Shown: positions 10,747 through 22,150 of the stretch, piece by piece | How positions within the stretch are numbered: the first letter of the stretch is position 1 | Layout of the letters: each line of letters starts with the position of its first letter | From: Thinopyrum elongatum | Lineage: Eukaryota; Streptophyta; Magnoliopsida; Poales; Poaceae | DNA: 64,000 nt | Assembly: GCA_011799875.1 (NCBI GenBank) | Contig: CM022298.1 | Coordinates: forward strand, 497,715,180-497,779,179 | Direction of reading: 5' to 3' | Translations under genes and position numbers: made by a program | The notes under the pieces: model-generated | Seen by the model: only the letters and a program-made list of their open reading frames with translations | The model's database searches: none | What the model was told of the DNA's origin: nothing

Positions 10747-12072
10747 AGTTCTACCATTACTATGAAAATAACTTACTACCAATCGTTGTATTTGTGCCCT
10801 CACCACCGATGTCCATCTCATGGTTTTCCTCCTCTCTCCACAGCGCCACCTTGATCGGGTGCCATCTAGCAGACAATCTGGTACAAATTCTTCGACTTCC
10901 ACTGCTGAAAAAACTTGCGCTTATGTTGGTTGATCTGTCGGAGGCCTCACTGCACAGCATTATCCTAACCAGCTGCCCTACCCTGGAGCGCTTGGTGCTT
11001 GTTTTTGGAAATGGAATCCATGTCCCTTGTCTAAAAATAATGTCGCCTCACCTTGTAAGCATTAGAATTTGTTTTGAAGGACATGAGCTCATCATCGAAG
11101 ATGCCCCTTCACTTCAAAGGTTGCTCCTTCATTGGTGTTATGCACCTTCACAAATAACTGTGGTTTCTGTGCCTAAACTGGAGACCTTGGGTGCAATTGA
11201 TGATCCGTTTAAATCGTTCAAGATGGTGTTTGGCTTTACACTTATTCAGGTAATGTATATTATTCATGTACACTTTTGTAATATGCATTTTTCATTTGTG
11301 CGCACAAGTTAAATATCATCTTGGAGTACAATTTCGGTGCTAATATTATGTTCTATGCTGAATGAAGAGCTTGTCCATGAATGGCCTACCAGGGGTGCGA
11401 AATTTTGTCAAGACCTTATATATCAGTATGTGGTGTCTTGATCTCAACACGAGTATTGGCTTGCTGCGATGCTTTCCATGTCTGAAGAATTTGTATATAA
11501 AGGTGATGATTTCAACGCACATTGAAAGCCCATATATAATGTACTAGAATTAACCATTCAGCTGTCGCTCCTTCGACATACTCTATTTTAGACATTTACT
11601 GTTTTCAATCTTCATGTCTATTTAGGTACTAGAACTTGGAGAAAAACGTATAACCAATCGATGGGTGAGGAAGCACAAGGATTTTCTCAGATCTCATGAC
11701 ATTCTTTTGAAGACAATAACGTTGGAAGGATATGCATCCAACCCTGCAAACACTAGCTTTGTCACATTCTTCATGTTGAATGCGAGGTTACTATTGTCCG
11801 TGAGGATTAAGTTTTTCAACAAGAATTTTCTCACGGATGGATATGTTTAACAGCAACAAAATAAGTTTCAGGAGGACCTAAGGGCTTCTGAACGTGCTCG
11901 GGTTCTATTTACAACAACTTGTCGTCATCATGGACCAGTAGAATTTTTGTGTCAGGATCTTGATTTTATGGATCAGACCGATCCATTTGATTGTGACTGC
12001 CCCAACTTTGGTGTAGTTAGAAGTTATTGCCCTATTCAATCTGGGTTTTCTCTAAACCTGATGCACAATTAA
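10747..12072 (+). pseudogene. F-box/LRR/FBD protein gene fragment (5' end lost)
   Basis: Three coding blocks join in phase: 10747-11249 (donor GTAATG), 11368-11502 (donor GTGATG) and 11626-12072 (acceptor TTTAG). The first encodes leucine-rich repeats, for example LRLPLLKKLALMLVDLSEAS and SCPTLERLVLVFGNGIHVP. The second holds another LRR (CFPCLKNLYIK). The third holds an FBD-like part (DILLKTITLEGYASNPANTS). Such proteins are SCF-complex substrate receptors in the ubiquitin pathway. The N-terminal F-box is absent because a Gypsy LTR abuts at 10746. A TAA at 11848-11850 interrupts the third block, and the frame reopens until 12070-12072. Large grass family with many pseudogenes; truncation plus the internal stop make this copy non-functional. 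Confidence 0.75.
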
Positions 12073-12899
12073 TCCTCATGCTTTTGGACCGTTTGTAAGC
12101 TGGAGTTAGATATTGTTACCCTTTTCAACTCGGCTTTGACCCATATTTTCTTTCATACTGGGCCAATTGCTTGCCATTTCTTTAATTAAGACATAAATAT
12201 TATAAGCAATCACAACATAGGGAAAGAACATCACTCTCACGGGATCCTTGGGATCATTGTTCACTATAGAACCCCCAAGTTCTTAGCGCCCGCCAGCACC
12301 CATAAACTTATTTCCATCTAGCACACCAAATGGGATGTAATTCTTAATAAGAAAAGTTGCATGGTATTGACAGATTTGGATTCTGACATTTGGGACCCAC
12401 AAGGAAAAAGGCTATCCAGGGCGGTGTCAACTCGACAGTAAACATTGAGAAACCTGATTTTAAAATTACTGTAAATCCAAAACTCGCCTCAAAATCATGA
12501 AACTTGACATGGTGTTATGACATGGCACCAACATGCTGTGGTAAAAAATTAGTCCAATTTGGGACAAGTTTTGGTATAAACTTCTTACAAACCGAAGCTT
12601 CTCTCAAGAAGCCTCATGGTTCCGAGAGGGAACTTGTCACCTATGTGTGCGAAAAGACATACGTTGTCTCTTCCCGCCTTGATTTATTTTACAGAGGCAA
12701 CATGAAACTATAGGAGCGTCGTCCTAAGAATATGAAATTATTCAGGGTTCATTTTGCCTTTTTATACATTATTTGAGTTTTCTAGGCATTTTGGAACATA
12801 CTTTGGTGTGTGCAAAGGTCATGTGTGTACTAGCCACCTATGTAATTGGATGTTCAATTTGGTTATGGAATCCAGTCCTTATAAGTTATAAGTACATAT
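12073..12899. other. Sequence downstream of the F-box pseudogene, nothing recognised
   Basis: Probably the 3' flank of the F-box gene plus unrecognised sequence. A 69-codon ORF at 12504-12713 has no domain signature. No repeat termini are seen. Confidence 0.4.
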
Positions 12900-13510
12900 A
12901 TTGTTGTTCTGTATGCAATGACATCGCACACGGACCATACTAGGGAACCCGTCGGTGATGAATTCATCAATCGTTGACAATTGTATACCAGCAAGTGTTT
13001 GCCCACAACACACACGGCTTATTGGGAGAAATTATCTGTGTTATTATGGGTCTTCGCACATATTTCTGATTAGGAACCTGTTTGCCGCATATCACACACA
13101 TCTTGTTAAGTTGAACCGTTTCTGTTGTGTTGCCTAATCGAAACAGGTCATCCGAGTGAACTGTATGCCGTATATCGCACACACCTTGATCTAGGTGATT
13201 GTTTCTGTTGCGTTCCCTAATCACAAATAGTTCATCCGAGTGAACTGTATGCCGTATATCGCACACACCTTCATCTGGCTGCCCATTTCTGTTGTTCTGC
13301 CTCATCGCAAATAGTTCATTGGAGAGAACCATATAACACGCATCGCACACGCGACTATAATCTGAACCGTGTTTGATGTCTCCGCCATCGCAAATGTTTT
13401 GTATCATTTTTGATGGTTTTTTACATCACCGTTGCGATTAATGAATCGCACACAGTTTTGTCAAAGGATCTCTGATTGTAGTGTCGCGTTAGCAGCATCC
13501 TGCAGTAGTG
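12900..13510 (+). mobile_element. Right end of a CACTA (EnSpm) transposon with subterminal repeats
   Basis: The segment ends GCATCCTGCAGTAGTG; on the other strand the terminus reads CACTACTGCAGGATGC. Inward of it are many copies of 'atcgcacac' and 'cacacacctt' phrases interspersed with 'gttcatccgagtgaactgta' units (for example 13146, 13223). This pattern matches CACTA subterminal repeats, where the transposase binds. The left end is not found, and the left limit given is only where the repeats begin. The ORF at 12967-13407 (minus) is a product of the repeats and is not a gene. Confidence 0.7.
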
Positions 13511-13544
13511 AATGGACAACAAGATGACGCAATCGAGCTTACGT

Positions 13545-13860
13545 GAGTTGCAACTCCCATTCCACTTTGAGGGCGTCTGGTCACTTGAGAGTAGTAGCCA
13601 ATGTACTGGTTCACTTCCCCTTGAATGATCCCCCAATGATGTTGGAGTGATGCCACGTTGCGAGTGGTCATGATAGGATGCGGCTCCAGATACTCCTTCC
13701 AAATCTTCATCCAATAGGTGTTCTCCTTTTGCTCGGTGTCGCATATTGGATTCATGGTTGTTGCCAACCAAGCTTTGACCAACAAGATGTCCTCAAATCT
13801 TGAGAATGCCGGACCTCTTGCCTTCGGCATCTTGGTCTTCTTCTTCCCTCCTAGCACGGC
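13545..13860 (-). pseudogene. PIF/Harbinger ORF1 fragment (Myb/SANT-like exon)
   Basis: On the minus strand an open stretch reads from MPKARGPAFSRFED through a W-containing helix pattern (YWMKIWKEYLEPHP, then RNVASLQHHWGIIQGEVNQY). It ends at a probable splice donor, CAC|GTAAGC, near 13544. This is the trihelix/Myb-SANT-like DNA-binding protein that PIF/Harbinger elements encode beside their transposase. The codons upstream of the Lys-rich GKKKTK segment fall in GC-rich sequence that I assign to a LINE 3' region, so the N-terminus is uncertain. The second exon is missing; the CACTA end begins 34 bp further on. It is a truncated remnant. Confidence 0.6.
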
Positions 13861-15609
13861 TGTGGCGGCGCGGGTCGCCCCGGCTGGCAGAGGCGCTACG
13901 CAGCGGCGGGACTGTGCGGGCTGGCACTGGTGGCGCGGTCTCTCGTCAGGGCCGCGGTGGCTGCTCGGCGTTAACGGCGGGCGCGCGGTGGTGGCTGCTC
14001 GCGCGCGGGCCCGATCTAGGCCTGGGCGGGCCTGCAGCCGATGCGTGGTTCTGGCAGCTACCGCGGAGCTCGCTCGGCGAGTAGAGGCGTGGTGGTGGCA
14101 GTGGTGCTCGGCGGTGGGAGCTGTGTGGCAGGGGACGGCGGGCCTCACCGGATCCGGACCGCTGGGCGCAAGTGGTGGCCGCGGATCTGGCTGGTCCGGC
14201 GGCGCGGGCCGTAGGGGCCACCGGTGTGCAGGTGTTCGGGCAAAGGTGGAGGAGGGACCAGCGGCCGGGCGGAGGGCTGCGGCGAGATGCGGGCTGTGGG
14301 GCGAGGAGGAAGCCGGGGCGGCGGCCCCGGGCTGGGAGCCATGGCGTTTTAGCCGTGGTGACGTGTGCGCTTGCTTCTCATTCGCAACTTGAGGTGCTGC
14401 TGCTGTGGGTGCTGCGCGGTGAAGCTTGGTGGTCGACGTTGGAGATTGCAAGGTGCAACAGGAACGGCTCCAACGATCTCCACGCTTTTGGGTGGATCAG
14501 ATCTACAGGCCTCCATAGGGATGTGTGTGTTCCGAGCGAATGCCTTGACCCGACTTTGTCGGTGCCGTCGACAGCGGCGCTTTCGGACGTCGTTTCCCTC
14601 CTTGGAGGCGTCGTTGTGGAACTCATCTTCTTCAACGTGAGGCTCGGGCTCTCCGGGTGAAAACCTAAGCTCCAGATGTTTCCGGAGCGGGCGACAGCGA
14701 AGTCTTCGTCGTTTCCCCCTTGGGGGCGTTGCTTGGGAGAGTTAGCTTGTGCTCGGTGCGTCTGGTTTTCTCCTTCTCTGGGTTTGGTGGATGCCGGGGC
14801 AGCAGCCCCGGACGGCTGATGTGCGCCGAGGCGGCGGCCTCGGAAAGTGATGCGCGGGGCGGCGGCTCGGCCTTCGCTTGGGTGGCAATCTTGGGCCACT
14901 TGGGTGGCAGGCTTGTCGGTCCGGTCGACGCGCTCTAGATGGGATGGTCTGACTTTACGTCGGGGCGGCGGCCCCGGATGTGGTGCAACGTTCGTGGTCT
15001 GCGAGCGGTTGCCCTGAGCAGCGTGGGCTGCGGGCAGCTGGGTTGTGTGGCGTTGATGCTCGAGGGGAGCGGTGGTATGTCGGGACGGCGGCCCCGGAAG
15101 GCGGTGCCGGTTGATTGCGCTGGGCACGACGAAGCGGTGGATGTCGGGGCGGCGGCCCCGAGAGAATCACTATGGTGACCAGACTTCTATGGCAACGATG
15201 GTGGTGGGAGCGATGTCGGCGACGCAGCAATGGTTGCTTTAGTCGGCTCTTCTCCGGCGTGTCCACGTATTGCCTCGGTTTGTTTGTTGCTGTGGAGTCG
15301 AATCTGCGGTGGCGGGGCCCTGTGGTGTACGATGACTGGCTGCAGGCGGCCCTTTCGGTGATCTTCCGTGGCACCAGCCGTGCCTGGTTTCGTTCTTCTG
15401 AGTTCTCCGTCAGAGTCGGAGTTGTGTTGTCTGGCCGCATGTCGACATGTTGTCGATAAGGGTGGGCTTTGCCCTGTGTGTTTCAGTCTATGGGAGTGGG
15501 CTTGGCCCTTGTTGTTCCGGTTTTTGCCCGGTTTTCCATAATTAACTGGGCAATTCTCTTCTGCTTATTTAATAGATGAGGCAATCTTTGCCTCCGTTTC
15601 GGAAAAAAA
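13861..15609 (+). mobile_element. LINE (non-LTR retrotransposon) 3' noncoding region
   Basis: GC-rich sequence ending in a tail typical of grass LINEs: 'gcttatttaatagatgaggcaatctttgcctccgtttcgg' then A7 at 15603-15609. No EN or RT domain remains, so it is 5' truncated. The segment carries seven copies of a GC-rich inverted-repeat motif (listed separately). Long ORFs seen in both strands here (for example 14378-15127 minus) follow from GC composition and lack domains. The left limit is uncertain because the Harbinger ORF1 fragment merges into it. Confidence 0.55.
14313..15160 (+). repeat. Seven dispersed copies of a GC-rich quasi-palindrome
   Basis: The motif CCGGGGCGGCGGCCCCGG or near variants occurs at 14313-14330, 14794-14811, 14826-14843, 14854-14870, 14961-14977, 15081-15097 and 15145-15160. 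Each can fold into a hairpin with arms of 6-7 bp. Several are preceded by a GGATG or GTATGT phrase. The changes are often compensatory; for example CCGAGG pairs with CCTCGG in the third copy. Confidence 0.8.
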
Positions 15610-16034
15610 TGTTGTTTATGAGAGTGTGTTGTTGTTTACATTGTGTTAACGCTTATAAGTATTCGCTCCTATTATGATGTATTTTTGTTTATAAATCATG
15701 ATCACATGTTTTTGTTTATGCCTATGCGCTGGTCAACTTGATGCGTTCCAAACATGAGTACTTTTACCTGTGGGTACCCGTTTATCCTTTCGGGTGGAGG
15801 GTATGAAAAAATGTGTACCCATTGATAGGTATGGGTACAACTGATGGGTAAGCTCAAGGGAGGCGGGTAAGGGTATAGGGTGGCACCACTCATAACCAAA
15901 CCCGATCGGGGCCATCCCTAATCCAGGGTCTAGCCTTGCTAACGTTGTATCAGTTGACCCTCTAGGCCAAGGCATGGGCTATCACACCTTCATAGAAGCA
16001 TCACTAACTATGAATGAGACCTTCCACACTATCT
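15610..16034. other. Intergenic, nothing recognised
   Basis: Contains clustered 'gggtacc/gggta' phrases (15768-15870) but no terminus, ORF or domain that I can identify. Confidence 0.4.
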
Positions 16035-17200
16035 CGAAATAGGCTTTCGCCTCCTTTATATATAAAGCAACAACCAAATAGATTACACGGCCGAACGATA
16101 CAAGATGGTAAAGTAGCCATCAAACAATGCCGATCCCAGGATACCCGGATCGCACAAGACACACACGACTACACAACCGAAAGAGAATGCATGAAGGATA
16201 GAATACAACTCCACGCTACGCCCTACGACAACGCCCCCAACAGGGAGAACGACGCAAAGCGTTGTCGCTACCAAGTCCACACGGACAAAGGTTCTTACAA
16301 GGAACCCATCCATAAAGAGGAGCCCCACGACAATGTCTTCAAGAAGAGAGCGGCACCGTCGTAGGCGATAGAGCGCTAAACTTTTGCTCGGCAACTCCAC
16401 CGTGCCACCACAAGGCCTCTAGGATGAGCACGACGAGATCAGAACTTCAGATCCAGATCGGGGCATCGCCACCGCCAGAGAGAGAGAGAGCATGCCCGAG
16501 CCACCCACCGCTCCACCTCTTGCCGCCCACACAACCAAGAGGGAAAGCACACCACCTCTGCCATGGTGCCGGTCTAGGAGCCAACCATGCAGACCGCCAT
16601 CCGGGGTCGTCTCCACGACATCCATGTCTGAAACATCACCACTCGCCCACATCACGATGCACCCACCACGGTAGGAGGAGTAAAAGACATCTCCTTGCAC
16701 TCCTAGCCTGGCATCAGCCGAAAAGTTTGGGTCAACACATCCACGGTAGGAGGTGCCAACGCCTGTGTCTCCAGCCAGTTCTGATGGATCGGGGAAGACA
16801 CAACCACTTGCCTACTGACAGCCATGTTCGAGCACGCTCACACGACGCCATGACCAAGGTCTTCGGCACCGATCAACCCGACAGTGTAATGGGGTCCCGA
16901 CCGCTACCTACGACCATCGTACCCAGCGAGGTAATGGACATCAGCCCGCGAGCATGACCTGGGCCAAGCCCAATCCCACCTTCTCGGCGCAACCACACCG
17001 ACCCGCCTCGGGTCCAAATCTGGCCCACCCGAGCACGAACCCTAGGAGAAAGCCACCGTCACCGCATGTGTGGCATCCCCGACAATGGAGCCGACACCCG
17101 TCTAGCCCCACGTGTCGCCGGGTCAATCCAGGAGAAGAGAGACCGCCGCCACCATCCTACGTTGTCTAACAAAGCCCAGCCACCAGATCCGCGATGTCGT
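16035..17200 (-). mobile_element. LINE 3' noncoding region on the minus strand
   Basis: Read on the minus strand, this ends with a tail of the LINE type: CCGTGTAATC, TTGTTGCTTTATATATAAAG and GCGAAAGCCTATTTCG at 16035. The same tail recurs at about 36500-36554 (+). The poly(A) is degraded. Upstream minus-strand sequence is GC-rich and without domains, so this is a 5'-truncated copy or a 3' UTR. The right limit is approximate. Confidence 0.5.
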
Positions 17201-18010
17201 GAGATCCATAGATCCCCCCACCACACTACATGAGACAAACAAGGAAACTATAACTCACATGTACGAATGATTGAATACACTAGTAGTGGGTACCAATATG
17301 GTCTGGACTCTACCCCTATACGCCTGACGCAATAGCATTGAGATCTCCACACCAATGTTATAAGGGTAGTATGGACATAGTAGAAGGGGACTTCACTTTT
17401 CACAAGCCTTTAACCCACGTAGAGAACTCAACGCTTCATGGCTTCCTATTGAGGGATAGATCATCTCGTCGAGTTCCCTAACTCGTTTAGTACACCTCCC
17501 CTTCCCTACCCCCTCGGGGGCCTCGTCACAGATATTATAACACTTTGTACTCTTCACATATGTAAGGAAAAGAGCAAGGCAAGACACTTTTACCCACATT
17601 GGGAGCCAGAAAATGGGTAAATCGCGTGTCCCTTTTTGTCTATGTTCTACATTCACTCGTACTCTAACGTAACGCTTACACGACTACAAATCCACATATT
17701 CTATTACTGCTCTTAGGATCCGAAGAAAATCCCTCGACACTTGGAATCATCATAGATTTTGTCATGGTAGACTGTGTACTCTAGGTGCTTTGACATTCGT
17801 TGACAACATTGTCATAGTATACAGGGATTGATTCATACATCGAAGATGATGTCTTACTATACTTAGGGCTTCAATATCAAGGATGCAAGGCGTTAGCATG
17901 CACCACCTCATTGTAAGTACGAAAAACTAAAATGCATCACTTTAAGAAGGAAAGACGTGGATATACGAAGAGCCTCATCGACTGGTCAAAGGCTCCGCAT
18001 GATGATTATA
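17201..18010. other. Intergenic, nothing recognised
   Basis: No element termini, repeats or coding signature could be identified. The ORF at 17393-17656 (minus) has no recognisable domain. Confidence 0.4.
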
Positions 18011-19650
18011 GTGTTGGAAATATGCCCTAGAGGCAATAATAAAATGTTATTATTCTATTTCCATGTTCATCATTAAGTTTATATTTTTGTGATATAATTA
18101 CAATGGTTCTTGAATGAGAGATTTAGAGGAAAACTCAATTGCATGTGTGGAAACATAAACGCTAATTAGATCCCTAGTCTCGTCTCTAAGACTAACTCAT
18201 GTATTGTTGATGATCCTATTTTTCTGGTCATGGGCATTGTTAAACTAATAAGGATGTTAGCAATAATGAGAACTAGAAGAACAATGGTGTTGGATAGACC
18301 CAATACTTATGATATACCGCGAGAGCACACCATTATTTAGTTGTCGGTATTATCATATATAGTGTTAATGTTACTTACATCCTTAGTAAGGAGAATATCG
18401 TAGGATCTTTATACCGAATGGTTACTTTAGGGTTGTTAAATGTTTCCCATAAAAAATAGATCATAAAGGTATGTAGCTTACTGATACACTGTAAAAGTAT
18501 GTCAAGATTCTCAATGAGACTGGGATTTGCTCCTCGACCATGGACAGATACTCTTCCGGCTACTCGGTATTACGACATTCGTTATCATCTGGCCAGACAT
18601 AGTAAGTGATCAGAGGGATACTGGAATACGGAAACAAGAAAAGAGAACAAAACCAGCAATGAGGATAACAAGTATAGTGATTAAAGTGTTGATCACAGAA
18701 ATACTATCTTGCCTCGGGTTTCATAAAAGTATCACGAAGCAAATGGAAGTGTATAGAATAACAAAAGGTTGACCGGATAAAAGATCTCCGTGTGTATGTA
18801 GGAGTTAACATGGGTGCATATATTTTGTTGTTAATTAATTATTGACCGGAAGGTATTTCGGGTCATGTCTAGATAACACCAAATCTGCAGGGGCACACGT
18901 AGTGATTTACTTAACTGCTAGGAGATATATGCTAATGACATAATGGTCTCCGGAAAAATTATGGGTGGTTTCGGAAGTGTTCTAGACGGATTCGTGAGCG
19001 TCCCTAGAGTGCCCGGGAGTGTCCCAAAATTATATAGAAGGTACCTGAAAGTCCTAGAATATTCCGAAGGGTCTTAGTGGTTTGTCCCCTTGGCTGGTCC
19101 AAGGGACAGTACCACATGGGCCTTGATGGGTCTCATAGTGGGGCGCCTCAATTAGGCTTGGGGGGCAAGCTACCGAGAGGTGGAGTCCTAGTAGGACTCC
19201 CGTCCTAGGTGGGGTGCACCAAGGAGAGGACTCACCCCTAAGGTTGGACAACCCCATCCCCATGGTCACCTATATATATGTGAGAGGGGGCTCCCCCTAG
19301 ACACATAAGTACCTTTGGAGGCACCCCCTCCTCAAACACACACATAGTTGTTGTTCCCCTCTCTCTCTCTCCCCCTAGTTCAAAACTAGATGGATTGCCC
19401 CTAGGATCTTCTCCCTCTAGTTTCTCTGGGCGAATTTTGTCTTAGACAAATAAGTGTTGTCGGGTCGCTAATTTGGAACACGCAAATACCGCAGAGGGGT
19501 CATCTATTTCGACTCTCTATCAGTGGAATAATTCTTGCATCTAGGAGGTACAACCTAGCTGCGGGAATCGTCAGATCGTCACCATATTCTTCTTCCTCTA
19601 TGCCGCAATCAAGTTCGTGAGATTGGATCTAACTTCATTTTCTTGGTGAT
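18011..19650 (+). mobile_element. Diverged Copia LTR (BARE1/Angela/WIS type)
   Basis: It begins TGTTGGAAATATGCCC followed by AGAGGCAATAATAAAA, the signature start of the Triticeae BARE1/Angela/WIS Copia LTRs. It shows the family's order of parts: a 'catgtgtggaaacataaac' segment, 'gagactgggatttg' near 18518, 'ttattgaccggaaggtatttcgggtcatgtct' near 18838, a run of Gxx-gg stop-like units around 18960-19070, and a TATA-like CTATATATATG at 19270. The usual CAACA end is not found, so the right limit is approximate. No PBS or gag follows, so this is a solo or truncated LTR. Confidence 0.75.
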
Positions 19651-20669
19651 CTTGAACTTGGTCATATGATGTAAAAAATTGTGTGGTATATTCCCCTTCT
19701 GTGGCATCATGAGCTATTCTATGAGTAGATGCATGTTTGATCTAGAGCATATGATGATGTGTCGGTAAATTACATGAGACCTAATTTCAATTGTTCATGT
19801 TGTTTCCCTACTAATTGCAATTTTTTTTATCTTAATGAGATAGAGGATTTTGTTACGAAGATCTGGCTTTATGCGTCCTTTTGTGCTGCTCCTGAGTTTA
19901 CTGATCATCTAACCAAAGTTGTGCTACACATGTTTTGTATTATACTTTAGTTGAGAAAGACAAAAAAATAAAAGAAAAGGGCTTGTATATTTGGCCTACA
20001 CGAGGGTCACACATTTAATGATGTTTAGTATGTAGCTCGAGAATTTTAGTTAAGTCTCATATTTCATACACCCTGGATGTTAAACTAACACCATGGAGTG
20101 ATCATGCTTAATGATTATGTAAGTAACTAAAATTTGATTACTTAACCCTGACATTTGTGGTAATTAGTAAAACGATTAGAGACGTCAAACTTGTTTTTGT
20201 AGGGTATGCACGCGATGTGGTATAGCCTATGTTTGTATGAGATGCAAAAGTGATTGTAATTTGATGCCCTTTGAGATCCGGTTTGGATAGTGAAGGTTCT
20301 TGTGCCTTTTCCCCAAGGAGTGACCCTCGGTTATCGAACCCAGAAGAGGATGTGCACTATGACAATGGCTCTAACAAGTTCTTGTTAACGAATTAAATTC
20401 CAGTTATTAACCGGACCTTTAACAACCTTAAGGGGTGTTAACACTAGTATTAAAACATGCATGTGTATAAGGTCTTACTCACACAACCTTGTATTTATGC
20501 TCGGGATCTTAATGATATTAATTTGTGCTCTGGAAGACAACCGATATGATGTGCTTGCGACGCAAGGATGTGGGCGATGTGTCCGAAGTACGTCTTGACG
20601 GTGCGCGACCTAGATCAAGAGTCAGTCGTCCAACCAATGGCTCTTACCGTCTTGTGGGGTTACCTCAGT
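19651..20669. other. Intergenic, nothing recognised
   Basis: Low-complexity and unassigned sequence. It is the left target flank of the CACTA element that inserted at the TAT at 20670-20672. Confidence 0.4.
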
Positions 20670-20729
20670 TATCACTAGTGGAAAAAGTGCTAGCCACAGC
20701 TTTCGTTGGTGGCGCGCCATTTTCCATCC

Positions 20730-20756
20730 ACGCCAGCACTATAATAGTGCTGGCGT
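20730..20756. repeat. Perfect 13-bp inverted repeat in CACTA subterminal region
   Basis: ACGCCAGCACTAT and its exact complement ATAGTGCTGGCGT are separated by a single A. This is two subterminal binding-type motifs head to head, able to form a cruciform. Confidence 0.9.
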
Positions 20757-21597
20757 AGGCCAAATCAGCACGTCAGCTTTACAAGCATAGTGCTGGCGTT
20801 GCTTTCTTGGAAACGCCAGAAAAAAATTGGCCGAGATGCACTCACCGTTTGCAAAGCACTGGTGACGTTGGTTTTCTCTGCATGACATAGTTAATTTGTT
20901 AGTGCTGGCGTTCTTTTTCTTTGCACGCGAGAAACACTTTTCCCATTTCATCAAGTGTTTTAAGTATTTAATTATATTATGCTTTTTTTGTCATCATTAT
21001 TTTTACAGTTTTATCATTTTAGGAATTTTATTTCTTTACCACCAGTTCCAATTTTGAGTCTTTTATTTTGTCAAGTCTTTCATTAATTTTAGTCTTTTTT
21101 ATTTGGCCTGTGATTAGCTATGGCGTTGCCATTTTATCCAACGCCAGCAATAACCTATCTAAGTCAACTTAGTAAAAGACCTAATTGTCACCACTCTCTC
21201 TCATTTCACACCCCACCCGGCCCGGTCGTAGACACAACTCCCCCTGGACCAAAGCAGCAGCCGCCGCCGTCGCCCCGTCGCCGGCACCAAGGTTAGATCC
21301 ACTACTCCTCCATTCCCGGACACGGTAAACAGCCGGGATTTGCTTTGTGTCATGTAGATTCCAAAGTTAGTTGCATGGATTGCTTTGTGTAGAAATTGTA
21401 GTGATAATCGTTCGATTGCTATTGTGTAGAATCCAATATTTATATATATATACATCTGGGATATTCTGTTTCGCGTAACAGAATATTATTCTGTTACTCT
21501 ACTTGAACTGACGGTTTCAGAAGGTTGTACTGATGATTTTCATCTCGTCGAACTGATCGTCCTCTCTAGTTCAAAAAAAATTGCGGATTTTTTTTTG

Positions 21598-22150
21598 TCG
21601 GAATGGGGCGTGTAATATATCGTTGGAAAGCTCTTGACAGCTACATTACAAGTATATAGGAATTTTTTGCAAAATCATAACGGTTTAGGAGCAGTTTTAA
21701 AAAAACTGTTTTTTCCAAAACCGAAAATGCGAATCGTATTTTGGTCTTAATATTCAAACGGTTTGTCGGAATTGAGCAAATAAGATGGCATTGGAAAGCT
21801 GGTGAAAATCCGCTTCTTCCATATATCTATTGTTTTTTCAAATTTTATATGATTTAAAAGTAATTTGGAAAATGATGAAATTCTAGGCGAAACGTATTTT
21901 TGTGTTTTTTTTTCAAACGGTTGGTTGGATTGACGCAAATGATACGGTGTTGGAAAGCTATGAAAAATGCGTAACTTTTTCATATAGAAATGTTTTTCTA
22001 ATTCCTTACGGTTTAAATTCGAATTCGAATATGGTCAAATTTGATTTCGAACGTGATTTATTTTTAAGTTTGTCAAAATGGGGTAAATAATATACCGTTG
22101 GAAAGATATCGAAAATGCGAAACTTAGTCATGTTGAATATTTTCTCAAAT
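21598..22150 (+). repeat. Degenerate tandem repeat of about 150-170 bp in the CACTA interior
   Basis: Four units share a phrase 'gtcgga...gg...aaat...ata.cgTTGGAAAGct...gaaaatgcg'. The TTGGAAAG core lies at 21623, 21791, 21950 and 22098, giving spacings of 168, 159 and 148 bp. Each unit also carries a 'ttcaaacggtt' or 'aa..cggttta' phrase. The units are strongly diverged, so the array is old. Confidence 0.7.

Noticed and set aside
12967..13407. 146-codon minus ORF with repeated CDIRHTVHSDELF units
   Set aside because: The repeats are translations of CACTA subterminal DNA repeats; no start context or homologous protein pattern.
12967..13480. Short regularly spaced repeats as a possible CRISPR-like array
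   Set aside because: Spacing is irregular, repeats are degenerate, the genome is a plant, and the pattern is explained by CACTA subterminal repeats.
13489..15440. ORFs of 150-320 codons on both strands
   Set aside because: Compositional ORFs in a GC-rich LINE 3' region. Only the Myb/SANT-like part at 13545-13860 has family signal.
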